Shown: positions 9,042-17,071 of the stretch, in pieces
Layout: every line of letters starts with the position of its first letter
Position numbering within the stretch: the stretch's first letter is position 1
Assembly: GCF_024758505.1 (NCBI RefSeq)
Contig: NZ_CP077970.1
Coordinates: 4,836,001 to 4,900,000 of the forward strand
DNA length: 64,000 bases
Reading direction: 5' to 3'
DNA from: Bradyrhizobium arachidis
GTDB taxonomy: Bacteria; Pseudomonadota; Alphaproteobacteria; Rhizobiales; Xanthobacteraceae
The notes under the pieces: generated by a model
Databases searched by the model: none
The model's input: the letters and a program-made list of their open reading frames with translations, nothing else
Told to the model about the DNA's origin: nothing
Position numbers and translations under genes: made by a program

Positions 9042-9479
9042 CTAGCACCAGCGGCAGCGGCCCCATGATGCGCAGCAGCCTGCGCATGTGACGACGGCAC
9101 ATGATGCGCAACCTACCACACCAACGGCACAGCCGGCGCATCGGCAACCGACGCCGCATCGGCAGCCCCGGCATCCCCGACAGCCGCCGCATCCGCGACA
9201 ACCGCCGCATCCGCGCCAGGCTACCTGCACGCGGCCACTCAAATCTTCCTTGTCGAAGAGATGGAACGTGGCGAGGCTGACATCTGCCATTTCCTCTTCG
9301 CCGAGCATGATGGCCTGACCTGGTCCGAAGTTCGGCACATGTTGTGTGTCAGGTGTCGGCGCGACCGACGCTGACGCGCCGCCCGCCAGCGAAAACGTCA
9401 ACCCTGCGGCTCCTAGTGCCGGCATGGTGACCTTTGTGACTCGCTTCTTCTTTTTTGAAGATTGCTTCGCCTGCCGCAT
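9042..9479 (-). CDS. Cysteine-rich precursor peptide of the azole-modified peptide cluster
   Basis: Predicted ribosomal substrate of the two downstream enzymes, 145 residues. Residues 1-17 are strongly basic (a run of five Lys). Residues 20-40 are hydrophobic and end LAGGASASVA, like a Sec signal or double-glycine site. Residues 41-90 contain an acidic patch (GEEEMADVSLATFHLFDKEDL). Residues 91-145 form the core with 17 cysteines at 91, 94, 97, 100, 103, 106, 108, 112, 114, 117, 124, 127, 132, 135, 136, 142 and 145, mostly spaced CxxC and rich in Gly/Arg. The ATG has a GGAGG Shine-Dalgarno eight bases upstream. The core resembles Cys-Gly-Gly repeat heterocycle bacteriocins such as heterocycloanthracin; the leader family is not one I recognise. 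Confidence 0.87.
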   Translation of the reverse strand: MRQAKQSSKKKKRVTKVTMPALGAAGLTFSLAGGASASVAPTPDTQHVPNFGPGQAIMLGEEEMADVSLATFHLFDKEDLSGRVQVAWRGCGGCRGCGGCRGCRGCRCGVGCRCAGCAVGVVGCASCAVVTCAGCCASWGRCRWC

Positions 9480-9714
9480 GGTCGACCTCCGAGCATTGCA
9501 AGAAGCATCCCAGCCGCGGTAAGTCTACGCCTTGAAAATAGGGCAAGCAAGAATCGCGCGCACAAAAACATGGCGCTGCACGTTCAGGATGTATTCATCT
9601 TCATGAACGCGATCGGCACGTCCCGTTGACAGAGCGCATCGCCTTCTACGCACTGCGCGCGTCCAGCCTGGTGCAGTGCCGCAATCGCACCGAAGCTTGA
9701 ACGGAGAGATCGGC

Positions 9715-10584
9715 GTGGCAGATCAACCGGGGGGGTTCGCTTGGTTTGAGCTCCTGACCACGGATGTCGCGGCGGCGGGCGCATTTTATCGCAAGACCAT
9801 CGGCTGGCGTTTGAAGGATGAGACCACTCCTGAGCTGGCTTACACGGTGCTTCGTAGCGGCGGCACGCCGGTTGGCGGATTGATGGATCTCCCGGAGGAG
9901 GGGCGGCGATTGGGGGCAACACCGAGATGGATCGGTTATGTCGCCGTCGTCGACCTCGAGGGGACTGCCGCGCAGGTCAGGCATCTCGGAGGCACGATCT
10001 TTGTGCCGCCGACCGACACCAATATTGGCCGAATAGCAGTCGTCGCTGATCCCCAGAAAGCGACGTTCGGGCTGATCGAGGAACCCGGATATGGCCGATG
10101 GAAACCCGGCCGGATCGACGAGCCGGGGCGCGTTGGCTGGCACGAACTGTTGGCCGCCGACCGAACCGTGATCTTCGATTTCTACAGAGAGCTGTTTGGT
10201 TGGCAGAAGGTCGATGCTCAGACCGATCCGGCGGACCTGTATCAATTGTTTTCGGCCGGTGGGCAGACGGTCGGCGGCATGCTCACAAAATTTCCGAGCG
10301 TCGCGCAGCCGAGCTGGCTGCATTACTTCAACGTCGACGACATCGGCGCTGCCACGAAGCACATAAGTGCTGGTGGAGGCCGGATCCTCCAGGGTCCGAT
10401 CGAACTACCCGATGGCTGCTGGATCGCGCGATGCCTCGATCCCCAGGGCGCGCTGTTTGCACTGCAGGGTGGGCGAGGTCAGACAAGCATTGAGCCATCC
10501 TCGGCCTCGGAAGTCGGATGGTCCGCCAAATGGGGCGGCATGGCCTCGCATGGGCGAATGGTGCTGCCCAAGCCGAAACGATAG
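9715..10584 (+). CDS. VOC (glyoxalase/bleomycin-resistance) family protein, two-domain
   Basis: Tandem vicinal-oxygen-chelate protein of about 289 residues. Each half has the pattern W-F/H-EL-LTTD or LAADR, then FY, GW, a hydrophobic strand and a closing DPQGA/FGLI segment, as in the CFP-27/30-type antigens. Substrate unknown. The GTG at 9715 has a GGAGAG Shine-Dalgarno six bases upstream; an earlier GTG at 9676 lacks one. It is transcribed divergently from the precursor gene across 235 bases that should hold both promoters. A function in the peptide cluster (for example immunity, since VOC proteins can sequester drugs) is possible but unsupported. Confidence 0.83.
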   Translation: MADQPGGFAWFELLTTDVAAAGAFYRKTIGWRLKDETTPELAYTVLRSGGTPVGGLMDLPEEGRRLGATPRWIGYVAVVDLEGTAAQVRHLGGTIFVPPTDTNIGRIAVVADPQKATFGLIEEPGYGRWKPGRIDEPGRVGWHELLAADRTVIFDFYRELFGWQKVDAQTDPADLYQLFSAGGQTVGGMLTKFPSVAQPSWLHYFNVDDIGAATKHISAGGGRILQGPIELPDGCWIARCLDPQGALFALQGGRGQTSIEPSSASEVGWSAKWGGMASHGRMVLPKPKR

Positions 10585-10752
10585 CTGGAGTGTCAGTTTA
10601 CCCGCGCCGGGAGCAGGGGACCCCTGCGAATGCGGCCGTTTGACCCATTTTCGCCAAGTTCCCGTTGCGCTGGCGGGACCCCTGCGGTATCCGGCCGGAA
10701 AGGTCCGGGCGGAAATAACCCCGCCCCTTCAAGCACAAGGACGGAAACCGCC

Positions 10753-12603
10753 ATGCCAGCCTATCGCTCCCGCACCACCACCCACGGCCGCAACATGGCG
10801 GGCGCGCGCGGCCTCTGGCGCGCGACGGGCATGAAGGACGGCGATTTCGGCAAGCCGATCATCGCGGTCGTCAACTCCTTCACCCAGTTCGTCCCCGGCC
10901 ACGTCCATCTGAAGGACCTCGGCCAGCTCGTGGCCCGCGAGATCGAGCAGGCTGGCGGCGTGGCCAAGGAGTTCAACACGATCGCGGTCGACGACGGCAT
11001 CGCCATGGGCCATGACGGCATGCTCTACAGCCTGCCGTCGCGCGAATTGATCGCCGACAGCGTCGAGTACATGGCGAACGCCCATTGCGCCGACGGCCTC
11101 GTCTGCATCTCCAATTGCGACAAGATCACGCCCGGCATGCTGATGGCGGCGCTGCGGCTCAACATCCCCGCCGTGTTCGTCTCGGGCGGTCCGATGGAGG
11201 CCGGCAAGGTCAAGCTGCACGGCAAGACCCACGCGGTCGACCTGATCGACGCGATGGTCGCGGCCGCCGATTCCAAGGTGAGCGACGAGGACGTCAAGGT
11301 GATCGAGCGTTCGGCGTGCCCGACCTGTGGCTCCTGCTCGGGCATGTTCACGGCCAATTCGATGAATTGCCTCACCGAGGCGCTCGGCCTTGCGCTGCCC
11401 GGCAACGGCTCGGTCGTGGCAACCCACGCCGACCGCAAGCGCCTGTTCGTCGAGGCCGGCCACACCATCGTCGACATCGTGCGCCGCTACTACGAGCAGG
11501 ACGATGCCTCGGTGCTGCCGCGCAACATCGCGAATTTCAAGGCGTTCGAGAACGCGATGACGCTGGATATCGCGATGGGCGGCTCGACCAACACGGTGCT
11601 GCATCTGCTTGCGGCCGCTCATGAAGGGCAGGTCGAATTCACCATGCGCGACATCGATCGCCTGTCACGACGCGTGCCTGTGCTCTGCAAGGTCGCGCCG
11701 TCGGTCGCCGACGTCCATGTCGAGGACGTGCACCGCGCCGGCGGCATCATGGGCATTTTGGGTGAGCTCGATCGCGCTGGCTTGATCGATACCTCGGTCT
11801 CGACCGTGCACGCACCGACGATGAAGGACGCGCTGGAGCGCTGGGACGTCAAGCGCTCGAAGAGCGAGGCCGTGCGCACCTTCTATCGCGCCTCTCCCGG
11901 CGGCATCCCGACGCAGGTCGCCTTTAGCCAGGAGCGCCGCTACGACGAGCTCGACACCGATCGCGAGAAGGGCGTCGTGCGCGATCTCGAACACGCCTTC
12001 AGCAAGGACGGCGGACTTGCCGTGCTCTACGGCAACCTCGCGCAGGACGGCTGTATCGTGAAGACCGCCGGCGTCGATGCCTCGATCCTGAAATTCTCCG
12101 GCTCCGCGCGCGTATTCGAGAGCCAGGACGCCGCCGTCGAGGGCATTTTGGGCGGCAAGGTCACAGCCGGCGAGATCGTCGTCATCATCTATGAAGGCCC
12201 GCGCGGCGGCCCAGGCATGCAGGAGATGCTGTATCCGACGAGCTATCTGAAATCGATGGGCCTCGGCAAAGCCTGCGCGCTCGTCACCGACGGCCGCTTC
12301 TCCGGCGGCTCCTCGGGCCTGTCGATCGGCCACCTGTCGCCGGAAGCCGCCGAGGGCGGCAATATCGGCCTCGTGCGCACTGGCGACCGCATCGCGATCG
12401 ACATCCCGAACCGCAGCATCAGCCTCGAGGTCTCCGACGAGGAACTGGCAAAGCGCCGCGCCGCGGAAGAGGCGAAGGGCGATGCCGCCTGGCAGCCCGC
12501 CAACCGCAAGCGCAACGTTTCGACCGCGCTGCAGGCCTATGCCGCGCTCACCACCAGCGCCGCGCGCGGCGCGGTGCGCGAGGTGAAGCGGCGGACGAAC
12601 TGA
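10753..12603 (+). CDS. ilvD: Dihydroxy-acid dehydratase
   Basis: Converts 2,3-dihydroxy-isovalerate and -methylvalerate to the 2-oxo acids of valine and isoleucine synthesis, using an iron-sulfur cluster; cytoplasmic. At 616 residues it is the length of the long bacterial IlvD class. Visible motifs are the cluster and Mg regions [10 protein letters not shown] and [19 protein letters not shown], the middle segment [14 protein letters not shown], and [20 protein letters not shown] near the C-terminus. The ATG at 10753 gives the expected [19 protein letters not shown] start and has AAGGA upstream; the open frame to 10630 has no family similarity. It appears monocistronic. Confidence 0.96.
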   Translation: MPAYRSRTTTHGRNMAGARGLWRATGMKDGDFGKPIIAVVNSFTQFVPGHVHLKDLGQLVAREIEQAGGVAKEFNTIAVDDGIAMGHDGMLYSLPSRELIADSVEYMANAHCADGLVCISNCDKITPGMLMAALRLNIPAVFVSGGPMEAGKVKLHGKTHAVDLIDAMVAAADSKVSDEDVKVIERSACPTCGSCSGMFTANSMNCLTEALGLALPGNGSVVATHADRKRLFVEAGHTIVDIVRRYYEQDDASVLPRNIANFKAFENAMTLDIAMGGSTNTVLHLLAAAHEGQVEFTMRDIDRLSRRVPVLCKVAPSVADVHVEDVHRAGGIMGILGELDRAGLIDTSVSTVHAPTMKDALERWDVKRSKSEAVRTFYRASPGGIPTQVAFSQERRYDELDTDREKGVVRDLEHAFSKDGGLAVLYGNLAQDGCIVKTAGVDASILKFSGSARVFESQDAAVEGILGGKVTAGEIVVIIYEGPRGGPGMQEMLYPTSYLKSMGLGKACALVTDGRFSGGSSGLSIGHLSPEAAEGGNIGLVRTGDRIAIDIPNRSISLEVSDEELAKRRAAEEAKGDAAWQPANRKRNVSTALQAYAALTTSAARGAVREVKRRTN

Positions 12604-12670
12604 ACTGAGCAGTGCGAGCAGGGCGATTGCATTCGACTCTCTCGCGCTTGTTCGCGGAGGCTTCCGAATC

Positions 12671-12792
12671 GTCATGGCCGGGCATAGCCGTCCGAACGAC
12701 GGCGTCGCTTCCGCTCGCCTATGTTCCGGCCATCCACGATCTCTCCTACAGCACGAAGAACGTGGATGCCCGGGACAAGCCCGGGCATGACG
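12671..12792. repeat. Dispersed intergenic palindromic repeat (Bradyrhizobium type)
   Basis: An imperfect long palindrome. GTCATGGCCGGGCAT at its left end mirrors AAGCCCGGGCATGAC at its right end, and an inner pair CCATCCACG / CGTGGATGC closes the stem. I recognise this pattern as a repeat scattered between genes in Bradyrhizobium and Rhodopseudomonas genomes. It lies between ilvD and the next gene; the surrounding 12604-12977 holds no gene I can support. Confidence 0.7.
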
Positions 12793-12977
12793 AGCTTGGG
12801 GTGCGGGTCTGCAACTGACTCTCGATGGTCAACAAATCCTTACATACGAGCTGACATTACGCGGTCGCGTTAAGGATGCCGCAACGAACTTCCTCGCGTC
12901 TTGATTTCGCGACGTATACTGCGCCCGGCCGACCTTCGGATCCAAAAATCATTTCGGGCAACTGGGGCACCATCAAC

Positions 12978-13349
12978 ATGTCTCGTACGATCGCTATTGC
13001 TTTCACCACGGCGCTCGCCGCGCTCTCCATGACCTCTGCGGCGTCCGCTTGCTACAACTGCTACCAGCCGGCGCCGTGCGTGACCTGCTACCAGCAGCAA
13101 TACGTGCCGCCGCAGTACCGCACCGTCGATGAGACCGTCATGGTGTCGCCGGGCTCGGTGGTCGCGCATCGCACGCCGGCGCAGTACCGCACCGTGATGG
13201 TGCCGCAGACCGTGATGGTCGCGCCCGAGGGCGTGCAGTACGAGCGCATCCCGCCGCAATACGCCACCCGCCAGCGCGTCGAGATGGTCTCGCCGGGCTA
13301 TTCCTATTACCAGCCGGTCGCCCCGCGCTGCGCGAGCTGCGGCTATTGA
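12978..13349 (+). CDS. Small secreted Tyr/Gln/Val-rich repeat protein
   Basis: Protein of 123 residues with a clear Sec signal peptide (positive start, hydrophobic stretch, SAASA at about residue 24). The mature part begins with CxxC pairs (CYNC, CVTC), then carries an imperfect repeat of the form PxQYRTV-x-TVMVSPGSVV / VAPEGVQ / VEMVSPG, and ends with CASCGY. It is probably periplasmic or surface-associated. The Cys pairs at both ends are unusual for a structural repeat protein and could bind metal or form disulfides. The function is unknown; similar small proteins are common in rhizobia. A hairpin terminator follows at 13418-13456. Confidence 0.7.
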   Translation: MSRTIAIAFTTALAALSMTSAASACYNCYQPAPCVTCYQQQYVPPQYRTVDETVMVSPGSVVAHRTPAQYRTVMVPQTVMVAPEGVQYERIPPQYATRQRVEMVSPGYSYYQPVAPRCASCGY

Positions 13350-13353
13350 GATT

Positions 13354-13401
13354 GAGCATGATCCGGAAAAGTGTGTAGCGGTTTTCCGAAAGATCATGCT
13401 C
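13354..13401. repeat. Short palindromic dispersed repeat
   Basis: GAGCATGATC at the left and GATCATGCTC at the right form the outer stem, with an inner CGGAAAA / TTTTCCG pairing. I recognise this unit as very common between genes in Bradyrhizobium. It begins five bases after the secreted-protein stop codon. Confidence 0.7.
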
Positions 13402-13417
13402 CGATAAAGAGGATAAA

Positions 13418-13456
13418 ACGAGGCCCGGAACGGAGGCGAATCCAACCGGGCCTCGT
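13418..13456 (+). terminator. Hairpin terminator-like structure
   Basis: An 11-bp perfect stem, ACGAGGCCCGG (13418-13428) with CCGGGCCTCGT (13446-13456), and a 17-base loop. It lies downstream of the small secreted protein. There is no T-run after it, so rho-independent termination is uncertain. The rest of 13457-13642, up to the tRNA, shows no gene. Confidence 0.5.
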
Positions 13457-13642
13457 CACCAGCGGCACCCTGGGAGGCGCCGCCGATTCAGGTATTGCGA
13501 AAGCAAGAGCCGGGCAACCTAAGCCGGTGACCTGACGCGGGCCTGACAAATCAAACAAAACAACACGCAAGCCGCCTGAGCGCGGGCAAGTTCGCGTTGC
13601 CTTCGCAGGCCGCCTGCGTTAAGCGACTGGGATTCCGGCAAC

Positions 13643-13732
13643 GGAAGGGTGGCCGAGTGGTTTAAGGCACCGGTCTTGAAAACCGGCGTGCCCGCAAGGG
13701 TACCGTGGGTTCGAATCCCACCCCTTCCGCCA
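13643..13732 (+). tRNA. tRNA-Ser (anticodon UGA)
   Basis: A 90-base class II tRNA. The acceptor stem GGAAGGG pairs with CCCTTCC, the discriminator is G, and CCA is encoded. The anticodon stem CCGGT/ACCGG encloses CTTGAAA with anticodon TGA. A long variable arm (GCGTGCCCGCAAGGGTACC) and the T-loop GGTTCGAATCC are present. Its 3' end is the integration site of the following island: a 25-bp segment covering its last 14 bases recurs 18 kb downstream, and the gene is left intact. Confidence 0.96.
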
Positions 13733-13743
13733 GGACATTGTTC
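13719..13743 (+). repeat. attL-like direct repeat (tRNA-Ser 3' end)
   Basis: A 25-bp sequence beginning CACCCCTTCCGCCAGG that spans the T-arm edge, acceptor strand and CCA of the tRNA plus 11 bases beyond. It recurs without mismatch at 31883-31907 in the same orientation. This is the classic signature of site-specific integration into a tRNA gene. Confidence 0.85.
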
Positions 13744-14245
13744 TCCTCTGTTCGCAGTCGTTCGGACTCCACAGCATAATCAGTGGCTTGCGTCGAAGAG
13801 CTGTACTTCGCAGTTCGCCACCGCTCCTCCAAACCGGGATAGCCAAGACATTGGACTGTCAGCAATTTCCGACAGTCCGCCTGAGGTTCGCGTGAACAGC
13901 TACGGTTGCGAGCTACGAATCGACCCGCCCAAACTTGGGACTACGTCCGACCTGAAGAGCAGGGCAGGGCAATTCGCAATCCGTCAAAATCGCCCTAGTG
14001 ACTGAACACCTGCGATAACGTCCGATTAAGGTGTGGCCTCCCTTGGGCCAATTCCAGACATCGCGCCAAATCAGGTCTCGGCAAGTCGATCCTGCACTCA
14101 ACGCTCTTGAGCGCACTTACGACGCGTCACGACGATATGAATCGCATAGCGAGCCGTGCGGGGGAGCGATCTGACGAACATTCGCGGAGACGCGGGGCTG
14201 GGAATTTGAGCTTGCTTGCGCTGAGAGCGGCCCTTTGCTTCCTGG
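13744..14245. other. Island left-end non-coding stretch
   Basis: About 500 bases with no convincing gene. A short hairpin GGACTGTC (13853-13860) / GACAGTCC (13871-13878) is the only structure noticed. Open frames reading through the tRNA here are translation artefacts of the tRNA. No integrase remnant was recognised. Confidence 0.5.
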
Positions 14246-14539
14246 CTACCAGCCGCGAATGATGAACCTTGGTCCGCCGTATCGGCGATCGTAGTAGCCG
14301 GGACCAGCGTAGTAGTTGTAGCCCCGGCCGGGGAAGTAGCTGGGGTCGTAGAAATAGCGCAGCACGTAGCGCGGTCCCCGGGTCCGCCAGCAGCGTCCAT
14401 AATACTCGTTGCAGACCAGGCCGACCTGGTCGACGTTGGAAACTTCGGCGGAGCCGATCGTCGTCGCGCTGAGGGGGGCGGCGGAAGCGGCAGACGCGAG
14501 CAGCGCGGCACCGAATGCGCCCGGCGCGATGGCCTTCAT
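14246..14539 (-). CDS. Small secreted Gly/Tyr-rich protein
   Basis: Protein of 97 residues with a signal peptide (about residues 1-21, ending SAASA). The short mature protein contains the pair C43 and C50 in CNEYYGRC and then a Tyr/Gly/Arg-rich tail (YFPGRGYNYYAGPGYYDRRYGGP). Such proteins are frequent in Bradyrhizobiaceae and have no assigned role; periplasmic or envelope location is likely. It is the first gene of the island, next to the convergent side of the barrel-protein gene. The function is not recognised. Confidence 0.6.
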   Translation of the reverse strand: MKAIAPGAFGAALLASAASAAPLSATTIGSAEVSNVDQVGLVCNEYYGRCWRTRGPRYVLRYFYDPSYFPGRGYNYYAGPGYYDRRYGGPRFIIRGW

Positions 14540-14664
14540 GGAGTTATCCCTTCAGTTGGGCGAGTGGCGTTCGGGACTCAACCCTGGCCGCGAGCATCGA
14601 ACTACTCGACGGATGGTGTTCGACTGTCTCTCGACGAAGACGCATGGCTTCTGGGAGCGGCGGA

Positions 14665-16494
14665 TCAAAAGTTGAGCTGGAGCAGTCCGAACGCACCATG
14701 CGCGAGCTTACCCGTGCCGCCGACGTTCGTTGAATAGTCCCAGTTGGCGGAATATTCGACGGCGATTTTCAGCCCGTCCATCACCCACTCGCCGGCGGTG
14801 AGGAACAGCCGGTGTTGCGGGACGAATCCGATTCGAGTCGGCACGCCGTTTTGCAGAATCAACACGCCAGCCATGTCCTTGCTGCCGGAATATCCCAACG
14901 AGATGAAATCACCCTGCGCGCCAATCTCCGTCACCCATGGATTCCAATCGAACTGGTAGGCAACCGAAGCCTGCCATGTCATTGGCGTCATGTTCCTCGG
15001 AATGCCGAGCCCATCGATGAACTGAGCTGACCGAAGAGCGGCGTTCACCTCGCCAACAACCGCGAACGGGCCAAAACTGGTTTTGACGCTCGCGGCCACT
15101 CCGGGAACGCGTCCGATCTCCGGCAGGAATGGCAGGTAGGACGCATGCAGGAATCTGCTTTCGAACACGGAGGTGTCATAGTCGACATGGAAATCAAGGG
15201 TCCACGGACAGATCAGCGACGTCTTCAACTGCTCATATGGCAAGCCGCAATGGCCGCTCGTGCGGAAACCAAGTGTAGCGTTGTAATCGTCAATTTTGGT
15301 GCGGCCGGGTATGATGCTGTCGCTGCCCCTGTACGTCATGACCGAGCCATAGAAGGGTGCCGGCTCGAGCGGGGGGGTCACCGGTAGCGGCTTGAACGGC
15401 CGCTGAGGAGGCGGGGTGTAGCCCATCCAGCGCGCGATCTGCTGAACTGCCGGTGCGACCACCAGCGGATTGACCTTGGGAACGACCACAGGCGCGGGCA
15501 GCGGTCGCAGAGGAGGGGTCGGCCAGGCGAATTCCAAACCTCCTGCCGTCTGGCGGTTTTCAAACACCTCGGTCGTCAGAGGGGTGCCGATCGAGAGGGT
15601 ATCCAGACGTGCGACGCCGGTTGACGTACCGAAATGCAGCGTCTCGACCCCGAAGCGGGCAGCTATCGGGAATTGCATCAAGTCGCCGACCAGAATGTGA
15701 GTCCGATCAAGCGTGAAGCGATCAACGCCGGTGCCGGGGACGTTAGGCACGACGGGTTGGTTCCCGGTCGGAAATATCGCGCCGGTGCCGCTGTCGAAAT
15801 GAAGTACCAATGCGCCAGTCAGCCAGTCGCTCAGCTTGATATCGAAGTCGAGTTCGGCTGTGCCCAACTGCAGGTTTTCCTGGGTGGGGCCGTTGAAATT
15901 GTTTGTGCGCGAGGCAATCCCTTCGACGACCCCGCTAAGGGAGAGGTAGTTGTTGATCTTCGGTCCCGTCTTGTTGAGCGTATCTGCGATAATCTGTCGT
16001 GTCGCATTCTCCTGTGCGCCCCAGGCGATCTCCAGGTCGTTCACGCGTGCTGCGAGCGGCCTTTTTGCTCCTGCTTCGGTCAAATCCGGAGCGGGCAGGG
16101 CGGCGGCTGATGCCTCGGCGGGCCGCGCTGGCTTCACCTCAGTTGCGGCAGGCGCCGTTGCTGTTGCGCCGGGTATCGCGCGCTCACGCGGCGCGCTGCG
16201 CTTTGGCGTTGCCGCTCCTTCCAGCGCACTGAGACGCTCGGACAGCTTTCGATTCTCCGTCTTCAACTCCCCAAGCATCCGTCGGAGAACTGCGATCTCC
16301 TCGCTCTCCGCAGCGGCTGCATAAGAAGGGACAAGCAGGGCAAGGCTGAAGAATACTGGCGCTCCGCCAACGATCAACCGACACATGACGTAGGGCCGCC
16401 GACCGTCCATCGTCGACTCGACCGCTCTGATTGCTTTCACCTGCCGTTGCCGTCCGGATCCAGCAACGAACTCATCTCGTTTGCCAGAGTTCAT
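14665..16494 (-). CDS. Outer-membrane beta-barrel porin-like protein with N-terminal coiled coil (LbtU-like)
   Basis: Protein of 609 residues. A basic N-terminal extension precedes a hydrophobic signal segment (about 37-60, ending SYAAAAES). Next come a coiled coil (about 62-92, LRRMLGELKTENRKLSERL), an Ala/Pro-rich linker, and alternating beta strands that end in the aromatic C-terminus LLQLNF typical of outer-membrane barrels. The segment AELDFDIKLSDWLTGALVLHF resembles LbtU/porin families. A Pro-rich insertion (PPLRPLPAPVVVPKVNP) lies mid-barrel. The start at 16494 has a GGGGAG Shine-Dalgarno; an inner ATG at 16386 starts right at the signal peptide but lacks one. It is divergent from the RND operon and could serve as its outer-membrane route, though it is not a TolC-type channel. 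Confidence 0.7.
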   Translation of the reverse strand: MNSGKRDEFVAGSGRQRQVKAIRAVESTMDGRRPYVMCRLIVGGAPVFFSLALLVPSYAAAAESEEIAVLRRMLGELKTENRKLSERLSALEGAATPKRSAPRERAIPGATATAPAATEVKPARPAEASAAALPAPDLTEAGAKRPLAARVNDLEIAWGAQENATRQIIADTLNKTGPKINNYLSLSGVVEGIASRTNNFNGPTQENLQLGTAELDFDIKLSDWLTGALVLHFDSGTGAIFPTGNQPVVPNVPGTGVDRFTLDRTHILVGDLMQFPIAARFGVETLHFGTSTGVARLDTLSIGTPLTTEVFENRQTAGGLEFAWPTPPLRPLPAPVVVPKVNPLVVAPAVQQIARWMGYTPPPQRPFKPLPVTPPLEPAPFYGSVMTYRGSDSIIPGRTKIDDYNATLGFRTSGHCGLPYEQLKTSLICPWTLDFHVDYDTSVFESRFLHASYLPFLPEIGRVPGVAASVKTSFGPFAVVGEVNAALRSAQFIDGLGIPRNMTPMTWQASVAYQFDWNPWVTEIGAQGDFISLGYSGSKDMAGVLILQNGVPTRIGFVPQHRLFLTAGEWVMDGLKIAVEYSANWDYSTNVGGTGKLAHGAFGLLQLNF

Positions 16495-17071
16495 GCGCGG
16501 TCTCCCCTCGCTACTGGGCCAACTCGCTCACAACCATTTCGTGCATACAGAGAAACATGCATAGTCAACGTTTCATCCGTCAAGTCGACAACAGACAACA
16601 GAAGAAGTCGTTAACGGAAGGGCGTCGATGGCGCTGAGACAACACTAATCACTCTGGCGGGCAGTTACCCGCGTGCGAGCGAATTGGTCTGGCAAGTGCC
16701 GTCAAATCCATCTCATCAGGAGATTTGCAACGTGGAGTAGTCGGATGATGCGAGGGACGTAACCCAATTTGGTAATGCCCCCTAACCGAATGGGTAGCAT
16801 TGCTTGCCCCAGTTGGCCGAACCTGCCCAAAAGTATGTGCGTCAAAATGTCTCGCAGGGTTTAGTCAAGCAAAGGCCGTAATATACGACCCCTTCAGTGC
16901 ACGCGCAAAAATTTTGCGGATAGCGCCAGACAAGCTGCGGTTCGCGGCATTCCCAAGGGGAAGATGATCGCGGTTCCCTGCGAACGAGATGGAAACCAGA
17001 GCACCTAGTAGTTCAGCAGACGTTTGCAATCGGAGTTTGATTACAATCGGAGGTAAAAAGAGGGGGCGAGA
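16495..17071. other. Divergent intergenic region, less GC-rich
   Basis: A 577-base gap between the barrel gene and the RND operon, which must contain both promoters. By eye it is richer in A/T than its surroundings. No regulator gene, tRNA or clear operator palindrome was found. An AGAGGGGGCGAG Shine-Dalgarno region precedes the RND start. Confidence 0.5.

Noticed and set aside
9088..9318. Plus-strand Pro/His/Arg repeat frame opposite the precursor peptide
   Set aside because: It is simply the complement of the CxxC-coding repeats; the minus-strand frame has the Shine-Dalgarno, leader and operon context.
13649..14005. Open frame starting MAEWFKAPVLKTG
   Set aside because: It is a translation of the tRNA-Ser gene; this sequence is a well-known artefact.
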